DNA of 64,000 nt from CSP1-5 sp964348275 (lineage in GTDB: Bacteria; Methylomirabilota; Methylomirabilia; Methylomirabilales; CSP1-5), in contig CAYGBT010000005.1 of NCBI GenBank assembly GCA_964348275.1, positions 1 to 64,000 on the forward strand, written 5' to 3'. The notes under the pieces are model-generated. The model worked only from the letters and a program-made list of their open reading frames with translations, ran no database searches and was not told the DNA's origin. The position numbers and the translations under genes were made by a program. The number at the start of each line of letters is the position of its first letter. Within the stretch, counting starts at the first letter, position 1. Positions 33,110-42,260 of the stretch are shown one piece after another.

Positions 33110-34504
33110 ATGCGGACAAGAGATCATTCCTCCGTGGGCCGACTCGTCCTGGGACTCCTGGTGACGAACCTCGTGCTCACCGGCGCCTATGTAAACATGG
33201 CAGCCGCCGCGCAAGGGCCGGTACGGATTAACGTAACCATTGGAAAATCACAGGTTCTGGAGCTCAAGGAGGCCTTCGATCGGGTGTCGGTTACTGAGCC
33301 AAAAATCGCGGATGTCTTTGTCGTCTCGCCAAACCAGATCCTGATTAATGGCAAGGCCGTCGGGGTAACCTCGCTGGTGGTCTTCTATCCCCAAAAGACC
33401 CAGTTTTTCGACTTGTTAGTACAGACCGACCTGGACCTCCTCAGGGAACGGCTTGAGCAGCTCGCCCCCCGTGACAAGATTGAGGTGCGCGCGGCGCAGA
33501 AGGCCGTGATTTTACAAGGCGCGGTATCGAGCGAGGAGTTTATCCCCGCTGCCTCCGCCGTCGCCGCCGCCTTCGCCGAAAAAGGCAATGTCATCAGTCT
33601 CCTCAGCCTGAAGGACACCCGTCCCCCGCAGGTCCTGCTCCAGGTCCAGGTGGCGGAGGTGGCACGCGCCGCCCTACGCGAACTCGGCTTCAGCTTCAGG
33701 CTGCTAGGTGACACCTTCCAAGGCGGCGCATTTCCCGGGACCCCCTTCTTTCCGCCGCTAGGACTGATAAGCGACCCGACGGCACCCGACCTCGCATTCA
33801 GCGATCTCGCCAACCTATTCTTCGCCTCCGATGACCGGGACTACGCCGGGATGGTCCGGGCCCTGGCCGAGCGGGACCTCCTCCGGACGCTGGCCAAGCC
33901 CAACCTGGTCACAGAGAGTGGCAAGGAGGCCAGCTTCCTCTCCGGGGGAGAGTTCCCCTACCCCGTGGCACAGGAAGCGGGCGAGTCGGTCACCATCGAG
34001 TTCAAGCCCTTTGGCGTGCGTCTCACTTTCCTGCCGGTCGTGGTCGATGGGATCAGGATCAATCTGAGAGTGGAACAGGAGGTGTCAACCCTTGACTTCG
34101 CCAATACTGTGGTCACCGCGGGCACTGAGGTTCCGACGGTCCGAAAGAACGCGGCCTTCACTACCGTCGACATGAGGGATGGTGAGAGCTTTGCCATCGC
34201 CGGGTTGATTAACAATGCGGTCCGGCAAGCCGTGGCCAAGATTCCGCTTCTCGGCGACATTCCGATCCTCGGCGCGCTCTTCCGGAGTACTCGGTTCCAA
34301 AAAGATGAGTCGGAACTCCTCTTCATCGTGACGGTAAAGCTGGTCGAGGCGCCCCCACCCGGCTCGCCTATGGCCCCCGATCCGGCCAAGCTTCTGGAGC
34401 TCACCGAGGCGGAGAAAGAGGAGTTCACGCTGGTGCCCGGGATCCCCGGCGTCGGTGAGGTTGTGGAGCACCCCTTTGGCGAGAGTAGACTCCAGGAGAA
34501 GTAA
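33110..34504 (+). CDS. cpaC: Outer-membrane secretin CpaC/RcpA
   Basis: 464 aa with a signal peptide (VTNLVLTGAYVNMAAAAQG). An N-terminal pilus-formation domain (VTIGKSQVLELKEAFDRVSV, NQILINGKAVGVTSLVVF) and a BON-like stretch are followed by the secretin core. Its marker is EVPTVRKNAAFTTVDMRDGES, then IPLLGDIPILGALFRS near the end. Forms the gated outer-membrane pore for the Flp pilus. Confidence 0.94.
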   Translation: MRTRDHSSVGRLVLGLLVTNLVLTGAYVNMAAAAQGPVRINVTIGKSQVLELKEAFDRVSVTEPKIADVFVVSPNQILINGKAVGVTSLVVFYPQKTQFFDLLVQTDLDLLRERLEQLAPRDKIEVRAAQKAVILQGAVSSEEFIPAASAVAAAFAEKGNVISLLSLKDTRPPQVLLQVQVAEVARAALRELGFSFRLLGDTFQGGAFPGTPFFPPLGLISDPTAPDLAFSDLANLFFASDDRDYAGMVRALAERDLLRTLAKPNLVTESGKEASFLSGGEFPYPVAQEAGESVTIEFKPFGVRLTFLPVVVDGIRINLRVEQEVSTLDFANTVVTAGTEVPTVRKNAAFTTVDMRDGESFAIAGLINNAVRQAVAKIPLLGDIPILGALFRSTRFQKDESELLFIVTVKLVEAPPPGSPMAPDPAKLLELTEAEKEEFTLVPGIPGVGEVVEHPFGESRLQEK

Positions 34505-34517
34505 TCGGGAGGCGCGC

Positions 34518-35732
34518 ATGGCACCAATGCTTCGAGCGATGATCGTCGACACCGACAAGGACGCCCGCGCCAAACTCCGGCAGATGCTGGGTGCCATTCC
34601 TTGCTCAGTGGTGGGTGAGTTTTCCGACACTGCGGGGGCGTCTCGCGAGGCTCCAGCCCTTCGCCCCGACATTCTCGTTGTAGAGGTGCCCTCCGAGCAG
34701 CACGGAAGGGACCACGGAAAAACGACCGCGGCCATCGAGCAACTAGCCCGAGCGCTACCCGACACAGCTATTATTGCCACCGGTACCAGTGTGTCCGCTG
34801 ACCTCGTCATCCGGATCATCCGGGCCGGTGCCCTCGATTTCCTGGGCCGCCCAGTGAGGCAAGACGAGCTGGTGGCGGCGCTGGAGAAGGTCATTCGCTC
34901 GCGACGCAGCACCGGAGACGCGCGACGACACGGGCGGGTGACGTCAGTCTTCTCGACCAAGGGGGGAGTCGGCGTAACCACGGTGGCGACCAATCTGGCC
35001 GTGTGTTTGGCGCGACAGGTCTCCGGGGGCGTGCTCCTGATGGACCTCGACACCCGCCAGTCCGACGTGGCGACCTTTCTCAACCTTCGCCACACGTACT
35101 CGGTCCTTGACGCATTTGAGAACGTTGGGCGGATTGATGAAGCGTTCCTGCAAGGTCTCGTAGTCCAACACGTCAGTGGGCTTTGTGTGATCCCAGGGCC
35201 AACGCGGATAGAGCGTGCAAAACTCTCGGCTGAGCACGTCAGGACGGGTCTCGAGATCCTTCGGTCGCATTTCGACCATATTGTTCTCGACCTCCCCAAC
35301 GACATGGATCCGGGGACCATCGCGGCGCTCGAGGTCTCCGACGAGATCCTTTTCCTGGTGAGCCTGAATGTATCGGCACTCCGGTCGGGGGCGGCCGGGC
35401 TCGCCGCCTTTCGCCACCTCGGACTGGCAATCCAAAAGGTCAGGATCGTGGTGATGCGCGAGGGGACTGGGGAAGATGTCACCCTCAAGCACGTCCGAGA
35501 AACGATGGAGATGCCCATTTACTGGAAGACGCCGAGCGACTACCCCTCTGTGGTCACTGCCATCAACAACGGGGAACCTGTCGTGACGGCTTCACCGCGC
35601 TCAAGGATCGCCAAGAACCTACGTCAGTTGAGCGACATGATTGTGAACGGGTCGGTGCCGGAGCCACCAACGCATGCGCCCTCGATGCTCCGCTCCATGT
35701 GGACCCCTTCCCGATTGCCAGGAGGCAAATAA
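34518..35732 (+). CDS. cpaE: Pilus localisation ATPase CpaE/TadZ
   Basis: 404 aa from ATG 34518 with GGGAGG upstream. The N-terminal ~125 residues form an atypical receiver domain, with DILVVEVP where phospho-receivers have a DxxxP pocket. The MinD/ParA-like ATPase domain has a deviant Walker A KGGVGVTT (148-155) and DLPNDMDPGT. It positions the Tad machinery at the cell pole in known systems. Confidence 0.92.
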   Translation: MAPMLRAMIVDTDKDARAKLRQMLGAIPCSVVGEFSDTAGASREAPALRPDILVVEVPSEQHGRDHGKTTAAIEQLARALPDTAIIATGTSVSADLVIRIIRAGALDFLGRPVRQDELVAALEKVIRSRRSTGDARRHGRVTSVFSTKGGVGVTTVATNLAVCLARQVSGGVLLMDLDTRQSDVATFLNLRHTYSVLDAFENVGRIDEAFLQGLVVQHVSGLCVIPGPTRIERAKLSAEHVRTGLEILRSHFDHIVLDLPNDMDPGTIAALEVSDEILFLVSLNVSALRSGAAGLAAFRHLGLAIQKVRIVVMREGTGEDVTLKHVRETMEMPIYWKTPSDYPSVVTAINNGEPVVTASPRSRIAKNLRQLSDMIVNGSVPEPPTHAPSMLRSMWTPSRLPGGK

Positions 35733-35735
35733 CAG

Positions 35736-37097
35736 ATGAAAACACCCAGGGGCCGCCAACAGAAGCTTCCGCATCCTGTTGCCAAGGGTGATCTTGGCTC
35801 GGGACGGGACAGGGAAGATGGGGCATACAGCGATTTGAAGGTCCGCATTCATCGTCAGCTCATCGAGCGGATTGACCTCTCAAAACTCGACAGTCTCCCA
35901 CCGGATCTGGTCCAGCAGCAGATCGGGCGGATCCTCGAGGACCTCCTCGCGGGGGAAGAGACGCCCCTAAGCCGCCGCGAGCGGGATCAGATCGTCCTCG
36001 ACGTGCAGCACGAGACCTTCGGGCTCGGGCCCATTGAGCCGCTCATGCGCGACCCGGCAATCTCGGATATCCTTGTCAACGGGGCGCATGAAGTGTACGT
36101 CGAGCGGCGTGGCAGACTCGAGCGCACCGACGTCATGTTCAGGAATGACGCGCACCTTCTCCAGACCATCGAGCGGATTGTCTCGCAGGTGGGTCGCCGG
36201 GTGGACGAGTCCGCCCCGATGGTGGACGCGCGCCTGCCGGATGGCTCCCGGGTCAACGCCATCATCCCGCCGCTGGCCATTGATGGACCCGTGCTCTCCA
36301 TTCGTCGCTTTGCTGTTGAGCCGTTGCGGATGGCGGACCTCCTCGATTTCGGCACCCTCACGCCGGCCCTCGCTGAGATCCTTACCGCGTCCGTGCGGGC
36401 CCGCCTCAATATCCTCATCTCGGGCGGGACCGGAAGCGGGAAGACTACTCTGCTCAACGTGATCTCAGACGCGATCTCGAACAGCGAGCGCATCGTCACG
36501 ATCGAGGACTCGGCCGAGTTGCAGCTCCAGCAAGATCATGTGGTTCGTCTGGAGACACGCCCCCCGAACATTGAAGGAGAAGGGGCGATCGCCCAGCGGG
36601 ATTTGGTGCGGAATGCCCTCCGTATGCGGCCGGATCGCATCATCGTGGGGGAGGTGCGAGGGTCCGAGGTTCTGGACATGCTCCAGGCGATGAATACGGG
36701 GCACGACGGATCGCTATGCACGGTGCACGCCAACTCGACCCGGGACGCACTGTCTCGGCTCGAGACGATGATCCTTATGTCCGGCATTGCGCTCCCCGTG
36801 CGCGCCATGCGGGAATACATCTCTTCGGCCCTCGACATGATGATTCACTTGGCACGCCTAAGCGATGGAAGTCGCAAAATCGTCCGGGTGACCGAGATCG
36901 CCGGCATGGAGGAATCGGTTGTCTCCACGCAGGACATCTTTGTCTTCGAGCAGGAGGGGATCGACAACGATGGCAGGGTGATCGGCTTTCATCGCGCGAC
37001 AGGAGTCCGGCCGAGGTTCAGCGAACGGCTGGTCCGCGCTGGCATTCACCTCGGCCGCGAAGTCTTTGATCCGTCCCTACGACAGGGGGGGCGCTGA
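35736..37097 (+). CDS. cpaF: Secretion/pilus ATPase CpaF/TadA
   Basis: 453 aa GspE/PulE-type hexameric ATPase powering pilus extension and possibly retraction. Signatures: DILVNGAHEVYVERRGRLE, Walker A GGTGSGKTT (230-238), ASP-box IEDSAELQL, Walker B region RPDRIIVGEVRG and the His-box TGHDGSLCTVHANS. It follows cpaE by 3 bp. Its TGA stop overlaps the tadB ATG by one base. Confidence 0.95.
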   Translation: MKTPRGRQQKLPHPVAKGDLGSGRDREDGAYSDLKVRIHRQLIERIDLSKLDSLPPDLVQQQIGRILEDLLAGEETPLSRRERDQIVLDVQHETFGLGPIEPLMRDPAISDILVNGAHEVYVERRGRLERTDVMFRNDAHLLQTIERIVSQVGRRVDESAPMVDARLPDGSRVNAIIPPLAIDGPVLSIRRFAVEPLRMADLLDFGTLTPALAEILTASVRARLNILISGGTGSGKTTLLNVISDAISNSERIVTIEDSAELQLQQDHVVRLETRPPNIEGEGAIAQRDLVRNALRMRPDRIIVGEVRGSEVLDMLQAMNTGHDGSLCTVHANSTRDALSRLETMILMSGIALPVRAMREYISSALDMMIHLARLSDGSRKIVRVTEIAGMEESVVSTQDIFVFEQEGIDNDGRVIGFHRATGVRPRFSERLVRAGIHLGREVFDPSLRQGGR

Positions 37098-38035
37098 TGG
37101 ACCTGGCGGCGACGATCGCGGGCTTGACTTTCTTGGTAGTTGTCACGGTGATCACCGTGCTTTGGGCGCTCTCAAGCACGAACCGCAGGATTAGAGGCCG
37201 GCTTGACCGTAGTAAGAGTGTCGCCCTCCAGGCAGGCGCGGACATCCTCCGATCGGATCTCGGGACAGCGTATCAGCAATGGGGACGGCTTGTCCGGCCG
37301 CTTGTCACCCTCGTCGAGCAAGCGGGGTACAACGCCGGGCGGTATGAGGGTTTCATCGGGCTTATGGGCGCGTTCGCGATCGTCGGTGGGGGTGCGGCGT
37401 GGTTTCGCACGGGTGTGTTTATGTGGGGAGCGTTCCTGGCGCCTGTCGCAGGTTCCGTGCCTGTCTTCTACCTCCTGCATCGACGACAACGGCGCTTTCA
37501 AAGCTTTGAGGGGCAGTTTCCCGATGCCCTGGATATGTTGACCCGCGCAATCCGGGCGGGGTACGCCCTGAGCGCGGCCATCCAAGTGGTTGGCGACGAG
37601 ATGCCGGATCCAGCCGGGCAGGAGTTCAGGCGGGTATCCGAGGAGATCCAGCTCGGGATGGACCATGGCGAGGCACTCTCCAGACTTCGGAGCCGGGTGT
37701 CCACGGAGGACATGGGGTTCTTCTGCACCGCGATCAACATCCACCGGAGTGCCGGCGGTAACCTCGCAGAGATCTTGGACCGCCTGAGCGAGGTCATCCG
37801 TGAGCGTTTCAAGCTTCTCAGCCACGCCCGAGTCCTCTCCGCCCAGCACCGGTGGAGCGCAATCTGTGTCGGATTGAGCCCGCTCGCATTCGTGATCATT
37901 TTCGGGTTGACGTTCCCTCGCTACTTTGAATCGTTCTGGGCGTCACCCCTCGCCCCTTATCTGATCGGCGCTGGGATCATCCTGGAGGCAATCGGCTTTG
38001 TCATAATTTGGCGCATCGCGAAGATCAAAGTGTGA
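37097..38035 (+). CDS. tadB: Tad inner-membrane platform protein TadB
   Basis: 312 aa with an N-terminal helix, a middle pair of helices and a C-terminal pair around one T2SSF domain (FPDALDMLTRAIRAGYALSAAIQ, MGFFCTAINIHRSAGGNLAEILDRLSEVI). Works with TadC and the ATPase at the inner membrane. Confidence 0.92.
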   Translation: MDLAATIAGLTFLVVVTVITVLWALSSTNRRIRGRLDRSKSVALQAGADILRSDLGTAYQQWGRLVRPLVTLVEQAGYNAGRYEGFIGLMGAFAIVGGGAAWFRTGVFMWGAFLAPVAGSVPVFYLLHRRQRRFQSFEGQFPDALDMLTRAIRAGYALSAAIQVVGDEMPDPAGQEFRRVSEEIQLGMDHGEALSRLRSRVSTEDMGFFCTAINIHRSAGGNLAEILDRLSEVIRERFKLLSHARVLSAQHRWSAICVGLSPLAFVIIFGLTFPRYFESFWASPLAPYLIGAGIILEAIGFVIIWRIAKIKV

Positions 38036-38042
38036 GGTGTAG

Positions 38043-38978
38043 ATGAACCCTACTACCTATGCGGTACTTTCGTTCCTCATCGTCGCATGTGTAGCCTTTC
38101 TTGCGGGCGTTCTCACGCTCCGGTGGTCGTTCCGGGTTCGGGACAATCGGTTCCAAGCTGCTACGCCCACGGCCGGGCCGGGATCGATTTACCGTTGGGA
38201 GGAGGAGACGCCGGGGTGGCGGCGGGCTCTCGAGCGGCTCGGTCGGCCATTCGTCCCGCGCGACACCGGCAAGCTATCGCGACTTCGGGAGCGGCTCGCC
38301 TGGGCTGGCTACTACAATCCTCGTGCGGCCAGATACTTCGTCGGGGCCAAGATCACCCTCGCGATTCTTTGCGGCTACGCCTATCCGTTTTACGGTTCCA
38401 TCAGCCAGCGGGTTTTCCCCCACACCGGGCTCTATTCGATTATCCTTGCGTTGCTGGGACTGTACCTCCCCGATTTCTGGCTGCGCAACCGCATCAAGGC
38501 GCGCCAGCGCGATATCCTGTACGCCCTGCCAGATGTTTTGGATCTCCTGATGGTGTGCGTGGAAGCCGGCATGGGTTTCGATGCCGCCGTCGCGCGTGTC
38601 GCGGAGAGGCCAGATAAGCGCAAGAGCCCGCTACACCAGGAGTTGGTGCGCATGCACCTCGAGGTGAGGGCGGGACGGCCGCGCGAAGAAGCACTGCACG
38701 ACCTCGGGGACCGAACTGGGGTCCACGAGTTGAAGGCGGTGGTGGGCGCTTTTGTCCAGACGGAGCGGCTCGGCACGAGCCTGGGGAAGACCCTTCGCAT
38801 TCACGCGGAGTCGGCAAGAGTCAAGCGACGGCACCGTGCGGAGGAGCGAGCGCACCTCGCGCCGCTCAAGATGATTTTCCCGACCGTCTTCTTCATATTT
38901 CCAGCCTTTTTTGTCGTCTCCATGGCCCCGGCGTTACTGGGGCTCATGGACGCATTAAGAAATCTTGCAGGATATTGA
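38043..38978 (+). CDS. tadC: Tad inner-membrane platform protein TadC
   Basis: 311 aa. An N-terminal helix, two middle helices, then a T2SSF domain (LPDVLDLLMVCVEAGMGFDAAVARVA, VQTERLGTSLGKTLRIHAE) and a final hydrophobic helix (FPTVFFIFPAFFVVSMAPALLG). The characteristic LAPLKMIFP motif is present. Forms the platform with TadB. Confidence 0.92.
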   Translation: MNPTTYAVLSFLIVACVAFLAGVLTLRWSFRVRDNRFQAATPTAGPGSIYRWEEETPGWRRALERLGRPFVPRDTGKLSRLRERLAWAGYYNPRAARYFVGAKITLAILCGYAYPFYGSISQRVFPHTGLYSIILALLGLYLPDFWLRNRIKARQRDILYALPDVLDLLMVCVEAGMGFDAAVARVAERPDKRKSPLHQELVRMHLEVRAGRPREEALHDLGDRTGVHELKAVVGAFVQTERLGTSLGKTLRIHAESARVKRRHRAEERAHLAPLKMIFPTVFFIFPAFFVVSMAPALLGLMDALRNLAGY

Positions 38979-38994
38979 GCGAATGGAGGGATAG

Positions 38995-39942
38995 ATGAAA
39001 ACCAAAGTACTGATCGGCTTGGTGGTACTGACGTGGCTTTTGGGTGCGCCTGCCCCCACGACGGCGCAGGAAGTGGCCGCCGAAGTTCGGACCTGGGCAG
39101 GGGAGTCGTGGCGGCTGTCCCAGCCATCCCTCGAGGTCTTTTACACAATCGCGGCAGAACCGGAAGAGGGGCCCGCGGCCGAGGGCGAGACTTTGCGTAT
39201 GTCCGTTCAGGAGTTTGCTGCCCGAGGCGAGCTCGAGCGGAGGACGGCCCGAGCATTGGAGCAGCCACCGGCATTGCAGGGTCACCGGCAGACGGACGTG
39301 GTAACCCTTTCCCGGCGGGGGGTGGAGACGCAGATCCCGCTTGCCCGCATCCGCAGCCTCCAATTCTTCCGGCAGCCTGTCGAGAAAAGCCCTCTCCCTC
39401 CCTACGTGGCGAGCACCCACTACCGCACCGCGGCCACGGCAGTGCTGGTGGACGGCTCCCGGGTCGAGGCGGACTACGTCAACCTGGGCACGACCTTACT
39501 GCGGGGAATGACGCCAGAGGGGCGCGTGGACATCCCATGGCAGGAGATCGAGAACGTCCGTTTCGCGCTCGCGGAGGCCCGAATCCTCCCGGAGACTGTC
39601 AAAGAGGTTTCGCCCCTCCAGGATGTGTTCTTTGACTTCGACCGGTCCGCCCTTCGCAAAGACGCCAAGGCCGTGTTGAGCCAGAACGTGGAGTGGCTGA
39701 AGGGGAACCCCGAGGCGAGGATCGTCGTTGAAGGCCACTGCGATGAGCGAGGGACCAACGAGTATAATCTCGCTCTTGGCGAACGCCGGGCCGCGGCCGT
39801 TCGTGATTACCTCGTGGCCGCCGGCATCGACCCGGGCCGCATCTCCACGATCAGCTATGGCGAGGAACGTCCCTTCGTCCTCGGGCACGACGAATCGGCA
39901 TGGAAGTGGAACCGGCGCGCCCATTTCCTTCTGAGCAAGTAG
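38995..39942 (+). CDS. Pal/OmpA-domain protein of the pilus operon
   Basis: 315 aa with signal peptide (MKTKVLIGLVVLTWLLGAP, cut near TTAQE). A ~190-residue unique middle precedes a Pal-like OmpA domain from about 210: VFFDFDRSALRKDAKAVL, VVEGHCDERGTNEYNLALGERRA, ISYGEERPF. The domain binds peptidoglycan. No lipobox, so soluble periplasmic. It may anchor the secretin in the cell wall; such genes occur in several Tad loci. Confidence 0.88.
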   Translation: MKTKVLIGLVVLTWLLGAPAPTTAQEVAAEVRTWAGESWRLSQPSLEVFYTIAAEPEEGPAAEGETLRMSVQEFAARGELERRTARALEQPPALQGHRQTDVVTLSRRGVETQIPLARIRSLQFFRQPVEKSPLPPYVASTHYRTAATAVLVDGSRVEADYVNLGTTLLRGMTPEGRVDIPWQEIENVRFALAEARILPETVKEVSPLQDVFFDFDRSALRKDAKAVLSQNVEWLKGNPEARIVVEGHCDERGTNEYNLALGERRAAAVRDYLVAAGIDPGRISTISYGEERPFVLGHDESAWKWNRRAHFLLSK

Positions 39943-39961
39943 CACGAAGGGAGGTGTGGGA

Positions 39962-41317
39962 ATGGAGAAAGGCGCTATGAAGCACCGTTGTTTGAGGAGT
40001 CAGCGCGGAAGTGTATTGATGTTCACCGTCGCCCTGACTGTTTTCCTCCTGGTCATGGGCGGGCTCGCCATCGACCTCACCTTCAAGGGTGCTTCCAAGG
40101 CTGAGCTTCAGCGGAGCTTGGATGCGGCCTCCCTGGCCGGGGCGGGGAAGCTCGGCTTCGACGACACGGTATTCCCGGACGCGCGGCAGGCTGCCAAGGA
40201 TTACGCCGCCTTCAACCAAATGCGGGGGGGGGGTCCAAGCCTGCAAACCGTCGATCTGAACCTGAATGCAGCGAACGACCCTAATGGGGATATCGTCCTG
40301 GGAATCTGGGCGCCGGATCCAACCGGGGCGGTGACGGGGAATGTCTGCCTCGCCTCTCCGGATGAGTACAATAGCTGCGCCGCAACAGATTGCTTCACGC
40401 CCTCCGTGGACGGCACGCGGGTCAACGCCGTATGCACCCAGTATGCGACGCAGATTCCGACGTCCTTCCTCCGACTCCTCGGATGGAATGCCCTGGATGT
40501 TTCGGCTAGGTCGATCGCGGTCGCCAATCCGCCGGTGACCGTTGCGGAGGACTCCTGTATCTTTCCGATCGCGCTCAACGGGTGTACCTTTGATCCGGCG
40601 TCTTCGACGGGCTGTGGCGATCCCGTCACCATGATCAGCAGTAGTGGGAAATTAGAAGGGGAGCCCCCTCCCGGCACCAATACGGCCTCGTGGGCGAACG
40701 TGTGTGGGACGAGTACTCCCAGTGCCCCCACGACGATAGCAGCTATTGAAGCCGCCGCGGGCGGTGGAAACTGCAGCCAAACCTGTGATCCCCCCGTGTT
40801 AGACGATCCGGATAATCCTCCAGACATCGGGACCAATAATGGCATGCAGCAGTCGGTGTTCGATGTTCTCGAAGAGAATTTCCTCACCGAGTATAACAAC
40901 AGTCTTTCGGCGTGCAGCGGCAGCTCGGACGAGGATATCTTGGAGGATCAAGGGTGTCCAACGGTCAGGGACAGTGGTGGTAACGTTACCTATCAGGGCC
41001 CCGGCTGGGAAGTGATGGTCCCCGTGGTCAACACGTCGCAATGTCCGGCCGGGTCGTTCAGCGGACCGCTTCCGCTGATCGGTTGGTCACAATTCGTCAT
41101 GGCGCAAGTTGTTAACCATGGGGACTGTATTGTCGATAATGGCTACCAGGACAACGAACCCCACCCGTGGGATTTTTATTGTGACGACGAAACAGTGAAT
41201 GAACCAGCCTACCGCGCGGTCTTTGGCTACTTCTCGTGTGAAGTAATCCCGGCGCCCCCCACCCCGCTGCCGGCCGTCAGAACGGCTATCTCGGACAGGC
41301 TGCGGCTCGTGCAGTAG
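39962..41317 (+). CDS. tadG: TadG-like pilus assembly protein
   Basis: 451 aa from ATG 39962 with GGGAGG 7 bases upstream. N-terminal RGSVLMFTVALTVFLLVMGGLAIDL is the TadG/DUF2134 membrane anchor, followed by KAELQRSLDAASLAGAGKL. The large periplasmic part is rich in Cys (many CxxxxC spacings), suggesting disulfides. Tad minor component; no von Willebrand domain is visible, unlike some longer TadG proteins. Confidence 0.8.
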   Translation: MEKGAMKHRCLRSQRGSVLMFTVALTVFLLVMGGLAIDLTFKGASKAELQRSLDAASLAGAGKLGFDDTVFPDARQAAKDYAAFNQMRGGGPSLQTVDLNLNAANDPNGDIVLGIWAPDPTGAVTGNVCLASPDEYNSCAATDCFTPSVDGTRVNAVCTQYATQIPTSFLRLLGWNALDVSARSIAVANPPVTVAEDSCIFPIALNGCTFDPASSTGCGDPVTMISSSGKLEGEPPPGTNTASWANVCGTSTPSAPTTIAAIEAAAGGGNCSQTCDPPVLDDPDNPPDIGTNNGMQQSVFDVLEENFLTEYNNSLSACSGSSDEDILEDQGCPTVRDSGGNVTYQGPGWEVMVPVVNTSQCPAGSFSGPLPLIGWSQFVMAQVVNHGDCIVDNGYQDNEPHPWDFYCDDETVNEPAYRAVFGYFSCEVIPAPPTPLPAVRTAISDRLRLVQ

Positions 41318-41381
41318 CCGGGTTGGAATTTCCAGACCGGGGAAGGGGGTTGATTCGCGCATCAAAATGAGGGTTGCGTAG

Positions 41382-42182
41382 GTGCAATCCAAACGAAAGG
41401 TACGGGTGCTCCTTGCACTTTTGGCTGCCAGCGTGCTGGGCGTCGGCCTTGCCGGATCGGGGTCGCTGTGGAACGTGCCGGGGACCGGTGGTGGTTTGAG
41501 GGTCGAGCGGACTCTTGATGCGGACCTTCAGACCGTGTGGACGAGCGCGTTGGACACCCTCGCCCGAATGGAGGTCCGCAGCCCCAAGACCGCCCGGAGC
41601 GGGGAGAGGGTGTCAATCTCTGTGACGCTTGCGCCTGTCACGCCACGGATGACCAACGTCGTACTCAGAATGGAGACCGGGAAGGATCTGCCGGAAAAAG
41701 AGAGGGTGGAGGAAATCTTAGACCAGGTGGCCCTCTCGCTGAAGCGGCCAACTGCTGTGGCCGAAGGCGTGGCTTCCGGCGAACGGGATGCGTCCAACGA
41801 ACGCGACGCGCTCGCCAAGGCAGTGACCGTGCTCCAGGGCGAGATCCGACAACTCCAGTCGATCCTTGACGAGCAGCAAGGGAGGTGGGGTGCGAGCCAG
41901 GCGCCGCTCGAACCAGATGGTGTGACTGGCAACATGGTCTCTCACGGCTCCAAAATTGTGGTGATTCCCTCACCCGGCGGCGTCCCAGTCATCCCCGATT
42001 CTGCCGATGTGGGCGTCACCCGGGTGCCCCCCGCACCACACCCCGGTGATTACACACCCGTCCTGAACGACACCCCGCCCCAAACTGACCCGGCTGGTCA
42101 GGAGGTCCTGGCGACCCCGCTGGCCCCTGTGGAGGTGCTGGCCCCCGTCCGGTCATTGGATGGCAGAGAGCGCGTTCGCTAG
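41382..42182 (+). CDS. Hypothetical exported protein of the pilus operon
   Basis: 266 aa, GTG start. N-terminal hydrophobic segment VRVLLALLAASVLGVGLAGS is a signal or anchor. The region 35-115 (TLDADLQTVWTSALDTLARME, RTNVVLRMETGKDLPEKE-like order) resembles DUF3568-type periplasmic folds. Then comes a coiled coil (ERDALAKAVTVLQGEIRQLQSILDEQ) and a Pro-rich tail. Not recognised by name; likely envelope component. Confidence 0.6.
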   Translation: MQSKRKVRVLLALLAASVLGVGLAGSGSLWNVPGTGGGLRVERTLDADLQTVWTSALDTLARMEVRSPKTARSGERVSISVTLAPVTPRMTNVVLRMETGKDLPEKERVEEILDQVALSLKRPTAVAEGVASGERDASNERDALAKAVTVLQGEIRQLQSILDEQQGRWGASQAPLEPDGVTGNMVSHGSKIVVIPSPGGVPVIPDSADVGVTRVPPAPHPGDYTPVLNDTPPQTDPAGQEVLATPLAPVEVLAPVRSLDGRERVR

Positions 42183-42260
42183 CAATCAGGCCGGGAGTGG
42201 GGGGAGAGGTCATGAGCAACCTTGGACGATGCTCGGCCCCGTTGACGACCAGAGGATGTG

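Noticed and set aside
34085..35518. 477-codon frame antisense to cpaC/cpaE
   Set aside because: Low-complexity Arg/Ser translation; sense-strand genes are certain.
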